64,000 bases of DNA, taken from positions 16,014,526-16,078,525 of the forward strand of contig CM053260.1 in the NCBI GenBank assembly GCA_028583405.1, given 5' to 3'. This document shows, piece after piece, positions 16,111-35,903 of this stretch. A program made the position numbers and the translations under genes. This DNA comes from Pogonophryne albipinna. Its lineage: Eukaryota; Chordata; Actinopteri; Perciformes; Artedidraconidae. The notes beneath the pieces are model-generated. The model worked only from the letters and a program-made list of their open reading frames with translations, ran no database searches and was not told where the DNA came from. The stretch's first letter is position 1, and each line of letters opens with the position of its first letter.

Positions 16111-17790
16111 CATTATCTACACTCTCCTTTCCCACTTTGTTTTAACCTTCCTCACTCTTTCCTCACTCTGTGCTTCCATTGAAACTCTCTGACACACACA
16201 TTAGTCTAAAAGGCAAAAACAACTCAAACATCAACTTTTTCATCGCACATTGTTTGTGAAACATCTCCAAGTCAGCCTTAAAATATATTACAGTATTGGA
16301 GAGTATTATAAAGGCTGGCACACGCGGTGTTTCCCTCTTTGTGACTTCCCTCATGTTACATTGTAACTTTCTTTTCACCCGATCGTTGAATGCTAAACTT
16401 ATCAGCCACGTTTTTAAATCCTCTTTGAAGTTTTCATCAATTTCTACAATAGAGGTGCATCCACTTTCTTGCGATTTCTTCGCAACTTCCACACTTGTTA
16501 TACACAGAGTCAAACTGTGGTTTATTTCAAACGAGGTTTATTTTAATGGTCAATTTATCTGAACTCTTATAATTGATCGAAGCAGTTTAGTGCACTGAGA
16601 GACCGGTGCTTTATAGAAAGTGTCAGAGGAACAACACAAAGTGTATCTCTCAGGTTAGGATTAACTAAAATGTCGGGATTTGAATGGAGGCAAGAACTTA
16701 ATTTTGCGTGGCCATTATTAGCGCTTGTTAAGGGATTTGATAATAAACACCACCGTAGGTTAAGTGGTGATCATTTGACACACCCGTGTGAGAGTGCTTT
16801 GTCATCGCTTTACCTGTTTAACTCTCAGCCGTTGAGCACTGTCTCCTATTATATCCATTTTGTTTTGGAAAATGTAACGATAACTTTTTTAATTAAAAAA
16901 GGCTCTAAATCCTTACCCGAGGATATACACCCCTTGTCTAACGATAGGGAAACATTCTTTTTTGGGGGCATTGTCAATAGGTCAGGGGACTTTCTTTTCA
17001 AACTATTTTGACTTTTGAAATCGGAACCGCGTTAAGTAGCCTCAGAGTTTTTAGTTGTTTCCATAATCTCACCAGATTAAATAAATAACAATAAAGGCCT
17101 TCAATTGAGGGTTTTAACAACAGGACCTGAAGAAAAGTTGTTAAAGCATAATAAAAGTTTAACGGAGAATATTAAACGGATCTAATTTGACAGTGATAAT
17201 TAGTGCATTATAACACCGATGCGTTTGATTTATTCATAATTCATAACTGATGGCACTAAATAAAAATAAAACGTTCTATATGAAAACCTATACAAAGAGG
17301 CCCACATATTTAAAACAGACTTAGACAATGTTATACATTTATAAATTGAGGGGGTTAAAGTCTATATGGAACCTCTACATGACCCATGTTTTCCCTTTCT
17401 TTTTGAAGTCACAACCCGCATGAAATCAGGCCCACACCACAAAGGACAATTATATTTCTTCATAGAGAAAAAAAGAAGTATTACCGCAACTAGTAATTTT
17501 TAAAATGACATTTTATAATGACATAAACAGATTAAAATCCACCCTTAATTTGCGCGACTGCCCACAACACAACATGTAACATCTATTTACAGTAAGTGTT
17601 GTTCAAAATAAGTTGTTATTTTCTTCTTTCCCACCTAAAAATAAAACTAAAGAAATCAAATATGAAACATCACAACATTCCCTCATGTCAGATGGACTCA
17701 TGTCCCGCGTGATGGAAGGGTTCAGACAAAAAAGAGGGAGAGATGAAACGACAATTAATCGCTGTTAGTTGTCTGTCATTGAGAGAAAGC
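16111..17790. other. AT-rich non-coding stretch downstream of the candidate first exon
   Basis: High-complexity sequence rich in AATTA and TTTAAA motifs. The open frame at 16,670-17,011 has no recognisable domain and I do not consider it coding. TCAG|GTTAGG at about 16,653 is a weak donor-like site. Confidence 0.35.
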
Positions 17791-18060
17791 ATACAGGCCG
17801 TGTGGGTGCACACCCTGACACGGGCATTATTGCCCCGTGATTGATGGGCGCCGGGGCATTTGGCATAATTAATTTTATTTACTGTGTCCTCTCTCTCCTG
17901 TTGTGTCCCCCCTCCCTCCCCCCCACCACCCCCCTCCTGTCCTCTGTGGTGGCATTTCCGCGACGCGATGACACACTTTTAATTGCACTTTAATAGAAGA
18001 TCCAGCGGGAATGAAAAAGCTCTTCATCACGTTTTATGACCTTGTCACATTTCTGGTGTC
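17790..18060. promoter_or_regulatory. candidate conserved non-coding element
   Basis: The block contains GGGCATTATTGCCCCGTGAT, TGGCATAATTAATTTTATTT and TTTTAATTGCACTTTAATAG. These are dense homeodomain-type cores in a non-repetitive context, with a C-rich run near 17,910. Regulatory role is inferred. Confidence 0.25.
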
Positions 18061-21000
18061 AGACAGGAAAGCAGGTATTTTGTGGTGGCTTCGAGTCCCA
18101 GGAGTAAGGTGTTTGCAGAATTAGGAACAAAGTTTATTTCACCTAGATGAATAACACATTCATGCGAAGCCTTCATAAAAATCTGCATCAATGTTTTAAA
18201 TGTTTTATTTAAATCAGCATATTTTGATAAATATCTGAATTTTAAGATTTTTTTATTTTTACAAAGATAGAAATGCAACTGGTCCACAATTTGTATTTCT
18301 GTACACCTGAACCAATTTTTATAGTGTGACAACAATTAGCACACATGAGCTGACAGCATCTCACAGTTAGATAATTCTTAAATGCTGAATTTGCTGAAAT
18401 GATTTTCCAGGAACATGGGGGGGGGAAATAATCCAGTTTTGACTTTCTTTTAAAAATTCATGTAGCTACATGTTCTTCCAGCTGCTTCAATTCTCTCTGG
18501 CACAGTGAAGGCTCGGCAGCTGACATGTCTCAAATACTGTAAAACAACCATGTTTGGATTTCCAACAAAATTCAGATTACTGAACAATTTAGTGAATTGT
18601 ACATTTTATTTAAAATGGCCTGACAAACCTTCAAAAGAAACAAATATAAAGCTCAGGGAGAACAGCGAGACACTGCTGATAGGTAGAGGATTTTTTTTTT
18701 TAATGACTTCTACTTGAACACATTTACCAACAGTAAAAGCTCATTGTAAAGTTATCATTTATGATGTGCTTTGCAAATTCATCACATCGGTAAAGGCTTT
18801 TCATGGAAATAAAACAATGAGATAAAAGAGTTTTTGAGAATTTGGTTTTAAAGGAGAGTGTATGTGTGCAGGAAGCCAGAGGTGTCAGAGACAGATTGAC
18901 TCTCTGCTCTCTGTCGGCTATTGTGCGTCCGTGTGTTTGCCTCAGCATTGCCACCTTTTTTCATCTGACTTGCCTCAACACTTTTCCTTCTTTGCCTTTT
19001 TTTCTTGCCTCCTGTCGACAGCTGTGTCTTTTCCATGTCCTGTTTTGTTTCATTGTTTGTAAGAGTCGCTCATGTGCTTGCTGATTTTTATCAGTTTCAG
19101 ACTCTGTTCTCCAACAGACAATTGTTTCTGTTATGCTTACTGACACATCACTTAAATTATGATTTTCAGCCCGGCCAGCCTGTGTGTGTGACTGTGTTCC
19201 GGTGTGTGACTCCGGCACATGTATGAGACCGTCTAGAGACAGGCATTAACGGCTGTGAATCTCATGCGCTTTAAAACCCCTTCAAGCAGGATTAAAAGCC
19301 AGCAACATGATTGTGTTAGTCCATAAACTCACTCAGAGAGTCCTTACCTCCAACATGAGCGTGTGTGAATGTATGTGTGGAAGAGTGTATATCTGAGTGC
19401 GGGAGTGTGTGTGCACAAGAGTGCTTTTTCTCAATTCACCTGTCCCGCTTGAGTGAAAATGGACAGTATTTGAAGTTTTAAATGTCCTGTGCGTCGGTAG
19501 CGTTGATGGCTCGTCTGTCCGTCTCTCCATCTCTCGCTCTCCCCTCATTAGAGCTCTCCTGCTCCCAAGCCCACAAGTCTGAGTGGGCTTTTGGCACCAA
19601 AGTGATGTTGAAGAGCAGCCGTATACAACTCTGCTATACATGTAGGATTTGACCTGTGATGGATACTCACAGGTTTACTTCTACTGCAGCACTTCTACCT
19701 GCTCAAAAAAGCTGAAATGGTTAAATTGTCGATATCTTTTAGATGGGGTTTGAGAAAAGCATAAAATGTCACTGTGCATGGAGCGAAAGCATAAAAATAA
19801 AAAAGATTGAATTATTGAAAGTGTTGATCCTGCAGCTTCCGTTACGGTGTTCGCTTTTGAGCTGAAAATTTTTGGGGCTTTTAAATGTGAAAATGATGTA
19901 GGGTAAGCTATTCTATAGGTTGTGACAATTGTTTAAACATGTCTTAAAGTGAAACGTATTATAATTTAGTATATCTTAGATTTTTAGGGATTTTCGTTGT
20001 GATTTAAAAAATTGGAAAATGGAAATCTACACGTCTCCATGTGTAATCACTGAGTAGCATTACAATAGCAATCACGGCTTGTTACCTCTTTAAAAATATG
20101 TTAATGAAATATAATTGACAAATTAATGGATTAAATGAAGGTGTTATGTATCAAGTGGGGGAGTGCTCTGGTTGTGTATTGAAGTGATTGACTGCACAGT
20201 GAAAGTGCCGCCACATTGCTATAGTCTGAGGCCTGATTATACATGTGGTTCTAATTGAACCTGTTATTCAGGAGAAGTCGAGGGCTGAATAGTTGTGTGT
20301 GTCTGTCGGTGTGTGCATATCATAAATCCCACACGTTTTCCAAAGATGAGATGTGTTTTTAATCACGGGTCAGAAGGCGGTGTCGCGCAGGAAAGTTGCA
20401 GGACAGCAGAGAAAATGGAGCGAGAAGATGCCTTTAAGTGGTTTTTAGGAAGTTGACCACCTGTGAGAGGGAGAGAGAAATTCTTCCTTTGTTGTCTTTA
20501 GCCTTTTGTGTCTTTTAAAAGAGCTGTCATTGCATTTGTGATGACAGCAGCCCCGCTCGCAGTCCCAACCTCATTCTTTAAAATCTACGCACTTTTCTCC
20601 CTCTTGATTGATAAGCTAATCATTTTTGCTTCACACAGTGGTTTAGCCTGTGGTCATTAACATTTCCATGCGTTTCAGATGAGCTTTTATATGTGTGTGT
20701 GAGTGTGGGGTGGCACAGAGATGTTTCTCCATCTCCTCAGAGCACGGGCCCATTAACAGCTGATGGATGTGGGAAGGAGTGACCCAGCAGCTCAGAGCGG
20801 AAGAGACTGTTTCCTATGGACACGGGGGGGAAAGGGAAGCAGAAGAGGGACGGAGCGAGAGATATAACGTATGAGTGAAAGGCTGGTAGAAGCGAAGGAA
20901 ACGGCAGTGCGAGTGGGTTTTTAGGCGTGGGTCATTATAGCTGAGGAAGCATTAGATCAGCCTCTCTAGAGTACGCCTGGCATCTGAGGCCATGGCTGGA

Positions 21001-22160
21001 GCTGAAGGAGAATGAGAGCACAGATCGGGAAGTTAGGCAGTCGGACCAATCAAGTGTGAGTCCACAGAGAGAGAGAAAGAGTCATTAGGTCAGCGGCAGA
21101 GCCAGGTAGAGCACATGAGATGGTGGACTGAAGCCGAAGGAAATACCAGAGCGGTGTTGAAAGTGAGCCTGTTGTGTTCGAGCAGAGCGTCTTCATGAAA
21201 AAGCTCCCATCGGTCGCTGTGTACCCTGCTAACTCTGCATTGCTTCTGACAGCTGTATTTGTGTTATGGATTTTCCTTCACTCCGTCCCGTCTCCCTTTC
21301 CTTCTCCCCTGCCTCCCTCTCTCTCAGTAGTCGGCTCCCCTCCTCTCCATCGCCTCCACCCTATGACCTTTTGTAAGCACTTCATCAGAGAGCCGTTGGT
21401 GTTTTCTAAAGCGCCGCGACAAACTGACAGGGCAGCCGTCAATCGAGCGGGGGGAACCGAGGGAGCAGATCAGTGGAAAGCTTCGTTCAGAACAACAATG
21501 TGACTAAACTTTCTGCAGCACTGCTTTAATGTGTATTGAAAGGATGCCTGTGAAGGGTAGGTGACAGCTGGGAAGCGCAAGACTCGCAGTGTTATGGATA
21601 CACACACACACAGATGCACGCACACACATTTTTGCACATTTCATAAACTGACTGTAGAGGCGCGTTACGTAGCTCTGGAGTACTCGTTTGTCCGTGGTGC
21701 TGCGGCGGTAAAAATCTGCCGAGCGGACGAATGAGCGCTCTGATAAAATGCTGAGATTTACAGAAGAGGAGGAGCGCACAGGGAATCATATCCAGGTCCT
21801 TAAACACAACTTCAACCTGATTGATCTCAAATCAGTTTTTTATCGTCTCACATTTCCTGTTGTGACAAATAACACCACCTAATATTAAGACATCTTTCTC
21901 ATTTTGTTTGATTGCCCTCAATCCTGACTGACATTATCAGATCTACCATAAATCAGATTTATTTTAGCATTTTTTTAGTTTTTGATTTGCATCAGAGTGT
22001 TTGAATTGCCTCAACCAGGATTACTTAACATTAATATATGGTGATAGGAAATTAGTAATGCAGTTTTTTCCCCTTGTCCCTGTTCTTAGCCATCCTGGAC
22101 CAGATAGGTAATAACCATATGCATCTCATTATGTTTTTCTAATCCGTAAAGTATCGGGAT
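18061..22160. other. non-coding stretch
   Basis: No protein-like frame or RNA gene was recognised. Purine-rich sequence lies at 20,750-21,150. Short GT runs occur near 19,370 and 20,690. Confidence 0.35.
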
Positions 22161-22209
22161 GTTGGCTAACGCAGGCGAAAGTGAGGCTGGAGCGTTGGCG
22201 CACCGCTCT

Positions 22210-22237
22210 TTTATGGTATTAGTATTTATGGTATTAG
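22210..22237 (+). repeat. 13-bp direct duplication
   Basis: TTTATGGTATTAG occurs twice, at 22210-22222 and 22225-22237, within a high-complexity block (22,140-22,430) that otherwise resembles non-coding regulatory DNA. Confidence 0.7.
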
Positions 22238-22700
22238 TTCCGGGGGACATGGGATGCCTACTTAAGCTATTAGCATGTGAGGCGCTGTGGGATGATCCAT
22301 CCCCTGACAGGACGAGCTGTTAACCAGTGTTAAACCAAATCACAATAGGCTGCCTGGGATGATGGATTGACAGAGCTCGCTCTCACTACTTGCTTGGGCC
22401 GCCCGTCGCTTCCTGCTCCACTACGCGCACCCTCACATGAAGATTTGTTCGCTCGGGAATTAAGTTTGTCCAAAAACTCTTTCAAAGAAATATAATATTT
22501 TTTGAGTAAATATAATGAATATGATCTGGCCTATAGAAAAGGAACCACATGCTCTCTTTGTCTCCGTCTTGTCAACTTCTGTCCTCCTCCTCTTTTTCTT
22601 CTTCTTCCTTCTCCTGCTGTGGCTCTCAAGGTGAAGAGACTGTACAGGCTCTGCCCAGTGGGGTGCGGACTCTATGGCTTCTATAGTGCCCTTTCAGTGA

Positions 22701-22728
22701 GGGGAGGGGGGAGGGGGGGTGGGGGGGT
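22701..22728 (+). other. G-quadruplex-type G-run followed by (CTG)4
   Basis: Four runs of four to seven G separated by single bases occupy 22701-22728, directly followed by GCTGCTGCTGCT. Loops of one base favour a very stable parallel G-quadruplex on the plus strand. Confidence 0.75.
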
Positions 22729-22859
22729 GCTGCTGCTGCTAGAGCCACTATCGGGAGTCTTGGAGATCACTCACAGACGGGAGGGATGCTGTTCTGCATG
22801 TGTGTACACTTCCCGTGAGTGTGTGCGCGCGTGCGTGTGCAACTACAATTAACTGTCAA

Positions 22860-27599
<4,740 letters not shown>

Positions 27600-28260
27600 A
27601 ATCATGCCGCGCAGAAAAAATGACTTCCAACCCGATTTAATTAACTGATAAGAAACGGCTTCAAATTAATTTTTCAAGGATGTAAGATTTTGATTAAGAA
27701 ACTCCTAAAAGAAATAGACGAATAATCAATTTTTTAATCAACTTACTCAAATGGTAACTGGTTAATATGATAATTCTAGCAATTAGGGCAAATATTGTCG
27801 AGCAGCAGTTTCTATGCATCCTGTTAAAGGAATTATAATATCTTTACATCTAATTATCATGGTTATTTAATTTTTTTGTATGGCTACCTCTCAATTTTAC
27901 CATTCGTTTTTTCATCTGCCATTATAGGGATAATGAAATGAGAAGTTGGCAAGTGTAATAAGATGAAACTTTTATAAGGGCCAACCTGAATGGGGCTTTT
28001 CACGCACCGTGATTGGATGGATATTTAGGAAAAGGGGAAGGGGAGTTGTTCAGAAAGACATTATTTCTGCTGGTTTTACATGCAAAGCTGAGATGGATCT
28101 TTAGATGGATGATTCTTTTATTTCGTCAGCAGATTAAAGTAGCTCCTGGCTCCTCTGTGTGCCTCCTCTCTTATTCATAAGCAGGTACGGGCCCGGCCAT
28201 GAATATGCTCACCGTTTCTAATCCACAAAGTTTCAAATCATCTATTCAGCTGGAAGAGAG
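27600..28260. promoter_or_regulatory. candidate conserved non-coding element cluster
   Basis: A long non-repetitive block dense in TAAT/ATTA cores: CCCGATTTAATTAACTGAT, GAATAATCAATTTTTTAATC, CATCTAATTATCATGG, CTCTTATTCATAAGC. It also carries GGTACGGGCCCGGCCATGAA near 28,184. The texture (AT-rich, complex, no simple repeats) matches deeply conserved enhancers of developmental regulators such as FOXP genes. Conservation is not demonstrable here. Confidence 0.35.
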
Positions 28261-28689
28261 AAAGAGGACAAAAACAGATTCAGCTTTGATTGAAAGAGAG
28301 ATTGGGCAGTTCACCTGCTAGCGGCCATAAAATGTGGATGTATGTGTGGACGTATGTGCGTGTGTGTTTCCCTAATTGGACAGGTATTGTAGTGGAGGTG
28401 AAGAGGGGCCAGTTGAAGAGGGGTGGGGTGGGGGGAGCACAGGAAGAGCTGGCGGGGGGTTTGGGGCTTTAGGAGAGCAGCAGAGAGACCGGGTTCCTTA
28501 CTTCAAAGAGGCCTTACAGCCTGGACAAACGCTAACCCCGCTCACATACCAGCGCAACACACACACACACACTCCACATTCACATACGGTGGCTCTTTTG
28601 CCTCTCATGAGATGAATATCCAACCCCTCTCACACGCCTTTCTCTGCGAGTCTCGGCTCTATCCCTCGCTCCCTGCGCGCTGAACATCA

Positions 28690-29080
28690 GTGGAGTCGTA
28701 CGTTCACAGGGAAATATTGACAAAGCGTTTGGAGAGATGGAATGGTTCCTTTAATTATATGCTGCTCTTATGATGCATGGTTGTTTCTGTCTGGCTGCTT
28801 ACGCTGATCAGCTGAATAGGTATTCCTGGCACAAAGCCCCCGTATTGAGCGTACATATTCAATTAGCAAAACGCATTAGCAAAACTTGGCATTTGTTGTT
28901 GTTTTTTTCCCCCTCCTTGCTCTGAATTAATGGTTTTGATATGCTAATTAGCGGGTAATTTAATTTCAAAAGGCCTCAATTAACAGCAGTGTTGTGGACA
29001 CGAGGAAGTTAAGCAGCGTAATCTAATTTGCATTAGTAACGAGCAGGGAGTAATTAGTCTCTAATTAGCCACTTCAGACA
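28690..29080. promoter_or_regulatory. candidate conserved non-coding element, homeodomain-site rich
   Basis: Contains a direct repeat ATTAGCAAAAC (28862-28872 and 28875-28885), then ATATGCTAATTAGCGGGTAA, TTTAATTTCAAAAGGCCTC, ATCTAATTTGCATTAGTAAC and TAATTAGTCTCTAATTAGCC. This is the densest cluster of TAATTA/ATTAGC cores in the window, with an octamer-like ATTTGCAT at about 29,024. An enhancer role is inferred. Confidence 0.4.
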
Positions 29081-29172
29081 GCACTTGTGTTTACTTTCCT
29101 AATGAAGTGGAGGGACTTTTTTTTTTACAGGGAAGCCTGCGTGTGTGTATGTTTGTGTCGTGTGTGTCCTGC

Positions 29173-30530
<1,358 letters not shown>

Positions 30531-30562
<32 letters not shown>

Positions 30563-30584
30563 ACGCACACACACACACACACAC
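30531..30584 (+). repeat. CA repeat with CG steps
   Basis: 54 bp of CA alternation including three ACGCAC units. Confidence 0.95.
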
Positions 30585-31087
30585 TGAATGGACGGTGTCA
30601 CATGACTAGTGCAAAACCTGAGTGATTTACACCCACCAAGAGCAGAATCTGGAAATAATTCAATAAATATAATGAATGAAGGTGCTACAGTAATTATGAG
30701 CCTGTTTCCAACACTGACCTCTACCCATAAGCACATACACACAGATTTATTGGCACAAACAGCCCCACAAATGCACAAACACTGACACGTACACATCCAT
30801 ACAAAGGCAACTGATTTACAAATGAGCTGACCTGTTTGTTGGCCTTGCGCTCAGATAGGCTCACACCCCCGCCAGGATGCATAAATCACAATGGACATGC
30901 ATATGCATGAGCATCTGAGGAGGTGGGATAAGTGTGTGTCTGCATGTGTGTATGTATGTGTGAGCATTAGCCAGCAGCGGCGTTTGTATCGATCATTGAG
31001 GCTTAGTTAAGTGCCTTTTATTTCATTGAGTTAAAGTTAAGGGCCGTGGACAGGCCTCTCTTCTCTGTGTGTTGCTTTTGAATGGAG

Positions 31088-31132
31088 AGAGAGAGAAAGA
31101 AAGAAAGAAAGAAAGAAAAAGAAGAAAGGACT
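31088..31132 (+). repeat. (GA)n/(GAAA)n purine tract
   Basis: GAGAGAGAGAAAGAAAGAAA continues as GAAA units and ends AAAGAAGAAAGG. It is a pure homopurine stretch. Confidence 0.9.
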
Positions 31133-31261
31133 CTTAACTGTTATTTTTTTCCCTCTTTTAGTGGCATCCGGGGATAGCATATCACATTAATGGAACCTAG
31201 ATGACGTTTCACGTCCCTTCTCTCTCTGGAAGAAGTGGTTTTGGTGTTGGACCTTTGCCTG

Positions 31262-31403
<142 letters not shown>

Positions 31404-31799
31404 TGTGAGCTGCTTTAACCTCCTCTTGTTTTATGGACTTATACATGGCTCTGGATCTCACTGCTGCTAGATTAATTTACACACCACTCACGCATGCTTG
31501 CCAAATCTCCCTCTGTCTCTCTCTCTTCTTCCCTCCTCTCTGAAGACAGAGCAGAAATTGCCTGGTGATGTAAATAAATTACTTCCATCGATTGCTGTAG
31601 TTGAAGAGTGACTTTATCACAGTTTGACTTGTCCAGATACAGATCAGCATGTGACAGCCCATGTTTTTTTTATAATGTGTCTCTGTGTTATTTAGTTTAT
31701 ATGTGTTGGTGTGTGGGCTGTGAAAATATGTGTAAAATCTACCTGATGGATATCTCAATATATTAAAAGCTATTGCTAGAGCGACTGCATTGTCCATAT

Positions 31800-32060
31800 G
31801 CTGTGTGTGAGCATGTGTGTGTTAGAGGTTTAATTGAAACAGGCCGCGGTGTGCATATTAAAAGCAGATGAATAAGGCTGGCATTATTAGGTGGGATCTT
31901 ACAGCCCACCTTGTCTCCAGGTGGGTTGTTGTCTGATTGAGTTTATCTGCCTCTCTTTATCCATCAGCACTGGTCACTGATAGGAGCCGCATATAGATGA
32001 CTTAATGATACCGTCCTCTGATTGCATACGTTTTATCTACACCGATGTGTGCATACGGGT
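31800..32060. promoter_or_regulatory. candidate conserved non-coding element
   Basis: Complex sequence including AGAGGTTTAATTGAAACAGG, GTGCATATTAAAAGCAGATG, GGCTGGCATTATTAGG and CTTAATGATACCGTCC. Texture as in other enhancer-like blocks. Function is inferred. Confidence 0.3.
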
Positions 32061-33730
32061 AAAACGTTCAGCACACCTTAACCCCCGCCATGCCCCAGAT
32101 GTCACTTCTCCGAAAGAGGTTAAAAGTTCACCAAAAAAATCCAAGTGCAGAGGCTATGTGTTTTTCTATGTGTGTGCAGGCTGAGACACATGCTGTTTTA
32201 ATAGACGCTGTGCTGACGTTACTGCAGAGGCCAAGAAGCCACCGTTAAAAAGAAAGGATTTGGAAAAAGAGCGAGAAAAGGCCTCATCTGTTTGCATTAA
32301 ACAGTGGAAGAACTGACCAGTGAAGGAGCAAATGAGCAGCAGACGGCTAAAAGATATCTGCTTTTCTGGCTACGTCCCTCGCTTCAGATTTCCCTCCCTC
32401 ATTTTCTTCAGGCTAGATTGCTCACTTGGCTCCTTCTTTTGTTTTTTATCTATTTTTTTCAAAAGCTCAATTTTTCTGTTACAGTAATTCTTCTTTATAT
32501 TCTCTTCTCTGAAATAAAGACACACATTTTCTTTGTTTTTAATTCACACTGAAACACTCGTCTTTCCTCATGGTTTATTCTGACCCGTCTGTCTGTCGTC
32601 CACACTATCAGGTTCGTTTCTGCATCGGATCGACTCCTGATTTGAGAATTAATTAGGCAACGCGGTGGCGTCAGGGTTGGGATTTTAGGTTTGTTCGCTA
32701 GCTATTTTAGTAGCTAATTACTGAGGGGGAGAGTGTTAATTGGAATTCTCTCAGATAATGTGAACTCCTCTTCCCCCTTTTCTCCCCCGCCTCCACTAGA
32801 GTTTAATAGAAAACCACAGCACTTAATAGACCTCTCCTTCACAGTCGGCCCATGTTTTGAATCATTATTTATTTTAATGTTGAGGTTTCTGTCAGTAGAT
32901 CAGCTGATGCATTTGTGGACAGAAGATGTGTGGATTTGACGTCATTGTGTGAGCTATACTGAGTAATCCTCTCAGACTTCATCAGGATATTGACTCATTT
33001 ACTTTACCTCTCACTGGGCACAACAATACAGAGACACAGAAATCAGCAATATATCACACAGAGAGAAATAAGCAAAGAACATGCAGGTTTATTTTTTATG
33101 CACAAAAAAAGCTTCGGTTCACAGAAAGATCCTCACGAATGCATGATTAATGTTTCATTGCATTTATATTCTTTGAAAAATAAGTAATGAAAAACATAAA
33201 TTTGATAAAACACATCTTAAGGGCTTACTTGATCTTTTTATTCATGTATTTTATGCTTAACACTGGTAATAATGAACAAAACGGGCCTAACCTGCATTTT
33301 GACTTCGCACTTTCTCCGTGGCCTGCGGGGCTACAAATGCTAATTCAGTCGTTCGTAAGTAGGGGGATAAAAACACAAAAAGAGATTTTAATTTTAAAGA
33401 ATGTTTGAAATGAAACAATAGTTGCATTTGAATGTTGTTATAATTGGAGCGAATGGCTGGCTGTATAAACAGACTTCAGTTACTGGCGTAGGAGCACACA
33501 CTTGGGGGTGTTTCCCTATCTGTGCTCTGTTTAAAAATTAAAACCAGCATAAAGCAGAGAGGGAACTAAATTAATATACAGTGAGAGAAGACTAATCAGA
33601 GATCTGTGGTTACATTGTAATTCCTCCGCCGTCCTAAACTGTGACAAAAACATTATTTAACATCTTTACCTCCGCTACAGCCTCTCAGCGCACACACACA
33701 AGACCTTACAGTATTTTAATATCACTGCTT
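32061..33730. other. non-coding stretch
   Basis: No coding frame is convincing. A patch at 32,640-32,760 with GAGAATTAATTAGGCAACGC and GTAGCTAATTACTGAGG may be regulatory. Confidence 0.35.
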
Positions 33731-33739
33731 GTATATTCT

Positions 33740-33930
33740 AATCCTGACACCACTTGAAATATAATTCCTTCTCCCATTTTAAATCACGGATGTGAAATTG
33801 CATTAAGGCAAGAGTGTGTGGGCATGAAAGCAGCGGTGTTAAATGGACATATGAATGCAGGGGTGAATCCTAACCTATTAAGTACTTTCCTTATTATTTC
33901 TGAAAGTGGAGCGTGATAATTAGTTTGGTA
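33740..33930. promoter_or_regulatory. candidate conserved non-coding element
   Basis: Contains TTTTAAATCACGGATGTGAA, ATTGCATTAAGGCAAGAG and GTGATAATTAGTTTGG in non-repetitive context. Function is inferred. Confidence 0.25.
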
Positions 33931-34391
33931 GAAATCCTATAGTGGGGTGGAGGTATGGGTCTCAATAGTTGAGCCAAATTAATTTCTTCTGTCACCTTGA
34001 GCATATGTTCTTCTTAATAGGTTTAATTTATTTCACGGTGATTATCTTTTTTTTTTTTCAACCACTTGAATGTGATGCACATATTCACGGCAAAAAACCA
34101 CTTCAACCGGTCCACGTGAATGGTACATTCATAGCTAAATATGATAGAGAGCTGCACAACGTCATTACGGCTTGGCTTCTGAGTCTTAGATCTGAGAGAT
34201 GGCACTGTGCCGTTTTCCCAGGGGTCCCTGCTGCTGCGGCCCAGTTGTCATGTGATCCATTTGTCTGGCTAAGAGCTCTGTTTTTCTCAGGAGTCACTCC
34301 AAGTATTTTTAGTCCTAAAAGTTAACAATCATTCCTGATGTTAACTCCATCAGGAACCTCCATGTGCCACGAGGTCGCTTTAATAATCTCC

Positions 34392-34558
<167 letters not shown>

Positions 34559-34772
34559 AGGTTAGGTTGGACCATGGGAAAGTGGCATACCTGAGCGGAT
34601 TACAGTGATCCCAAAGGACACTTTTGCGTGGGACAATATTCAAATACTAATTTCTTGTAAATTCAAGTTCATCGCCATTTTGTAACACCGCCAGCAACTC
34701 TGTTTTTCTTGGTTTAAAAGTAGACGGTGAGTTTGTTAGTTTAGAGCATACCTTATAGGCCTGCACTTGAAT

Positions 34773-34887
<115 letters not shown>

Positions 34888-35017
34888 GCCCCCCACCCCA
34901 ATGTGAATGGTTTGTTTTTGATCTAGCAGGGATCACCCTATTTGCCCTGTCTGGTTTCAACTTACACTGGTAAATTACACCAATCACTGAAATTACATCC
35001 CAAAGACTCTACGTGTG

Positions 35018-35163
<146 letters not shown>

Positions 35164-35813
35164 TGCGAGCGAGCGAGCGTGTGTGTCTGTGTGCGTCTCC
35201 TCAGTGTTGACGTCATCTCACTGGGATGTACTGGATGTCAAGTTTGATTAGGCCGAATGTAGTCCAACTGTTATTTTGTGTTTTCCTCATTTAGTGGAAG
35301 TAAAATGGAAATGCAGCTGTTTAGTGTATGTGTGTGTGTCTGTAGTCAGGCATCTGCGCAAATGTATGTGTGTGTGTTAGTGCTCCGCAGACATGTCTGT
35401 GTTGTTTGTGGTAGGGAGTGCGTAAGAGTGGTTGTCAGCTGGTTAAATGTAAAGACAGCGTGCAGAGTGAAGCTGATAAGCAAAGTCTCTGTTTTATTCG
35501 AGCAGCTACGGTAAGGGAAGCTTGATGGGACAAAACTCGGACAGAAAAGCTGTAGTCTGCCAATTAGCGCACCAGATGTCAGTTATTGTTGGACCAGGAT
35601 TATGGCAATAACTGCATTTGGCCAATCGTGGTGTGTGTGTGTGTAGATTTTAAACAATCTTCTTTTGGGACTTACTCCTTTCTTTATTACTCTTCTGGCA
35701 CCTGCAATGTTCTCTTTCTGCGTAGTTTTTCAGCATTTTGGAAATGTAAACACTTCTAAAATACATCCAGATGTTACCAGCTGTGCTCCGCCACCACAAA
35801 CACTGGGCAGGGA

Positions 35814-35815
<2 letters not shown>

Positions 35816-35864
<49 letters not shown>

Positions 35865-35903
35865 TGTCTGTATGTATGTATGTGTGTGTGTGTGTGTGTG
35901 TGT
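35816..35903 (+). repeat. compound GT/(GTAT) microsatellite
   Basis: About 45 bp GT, then TACGTGTCTGTATGTATGTA, then about 23 bp GT. Confidence 0.95.
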
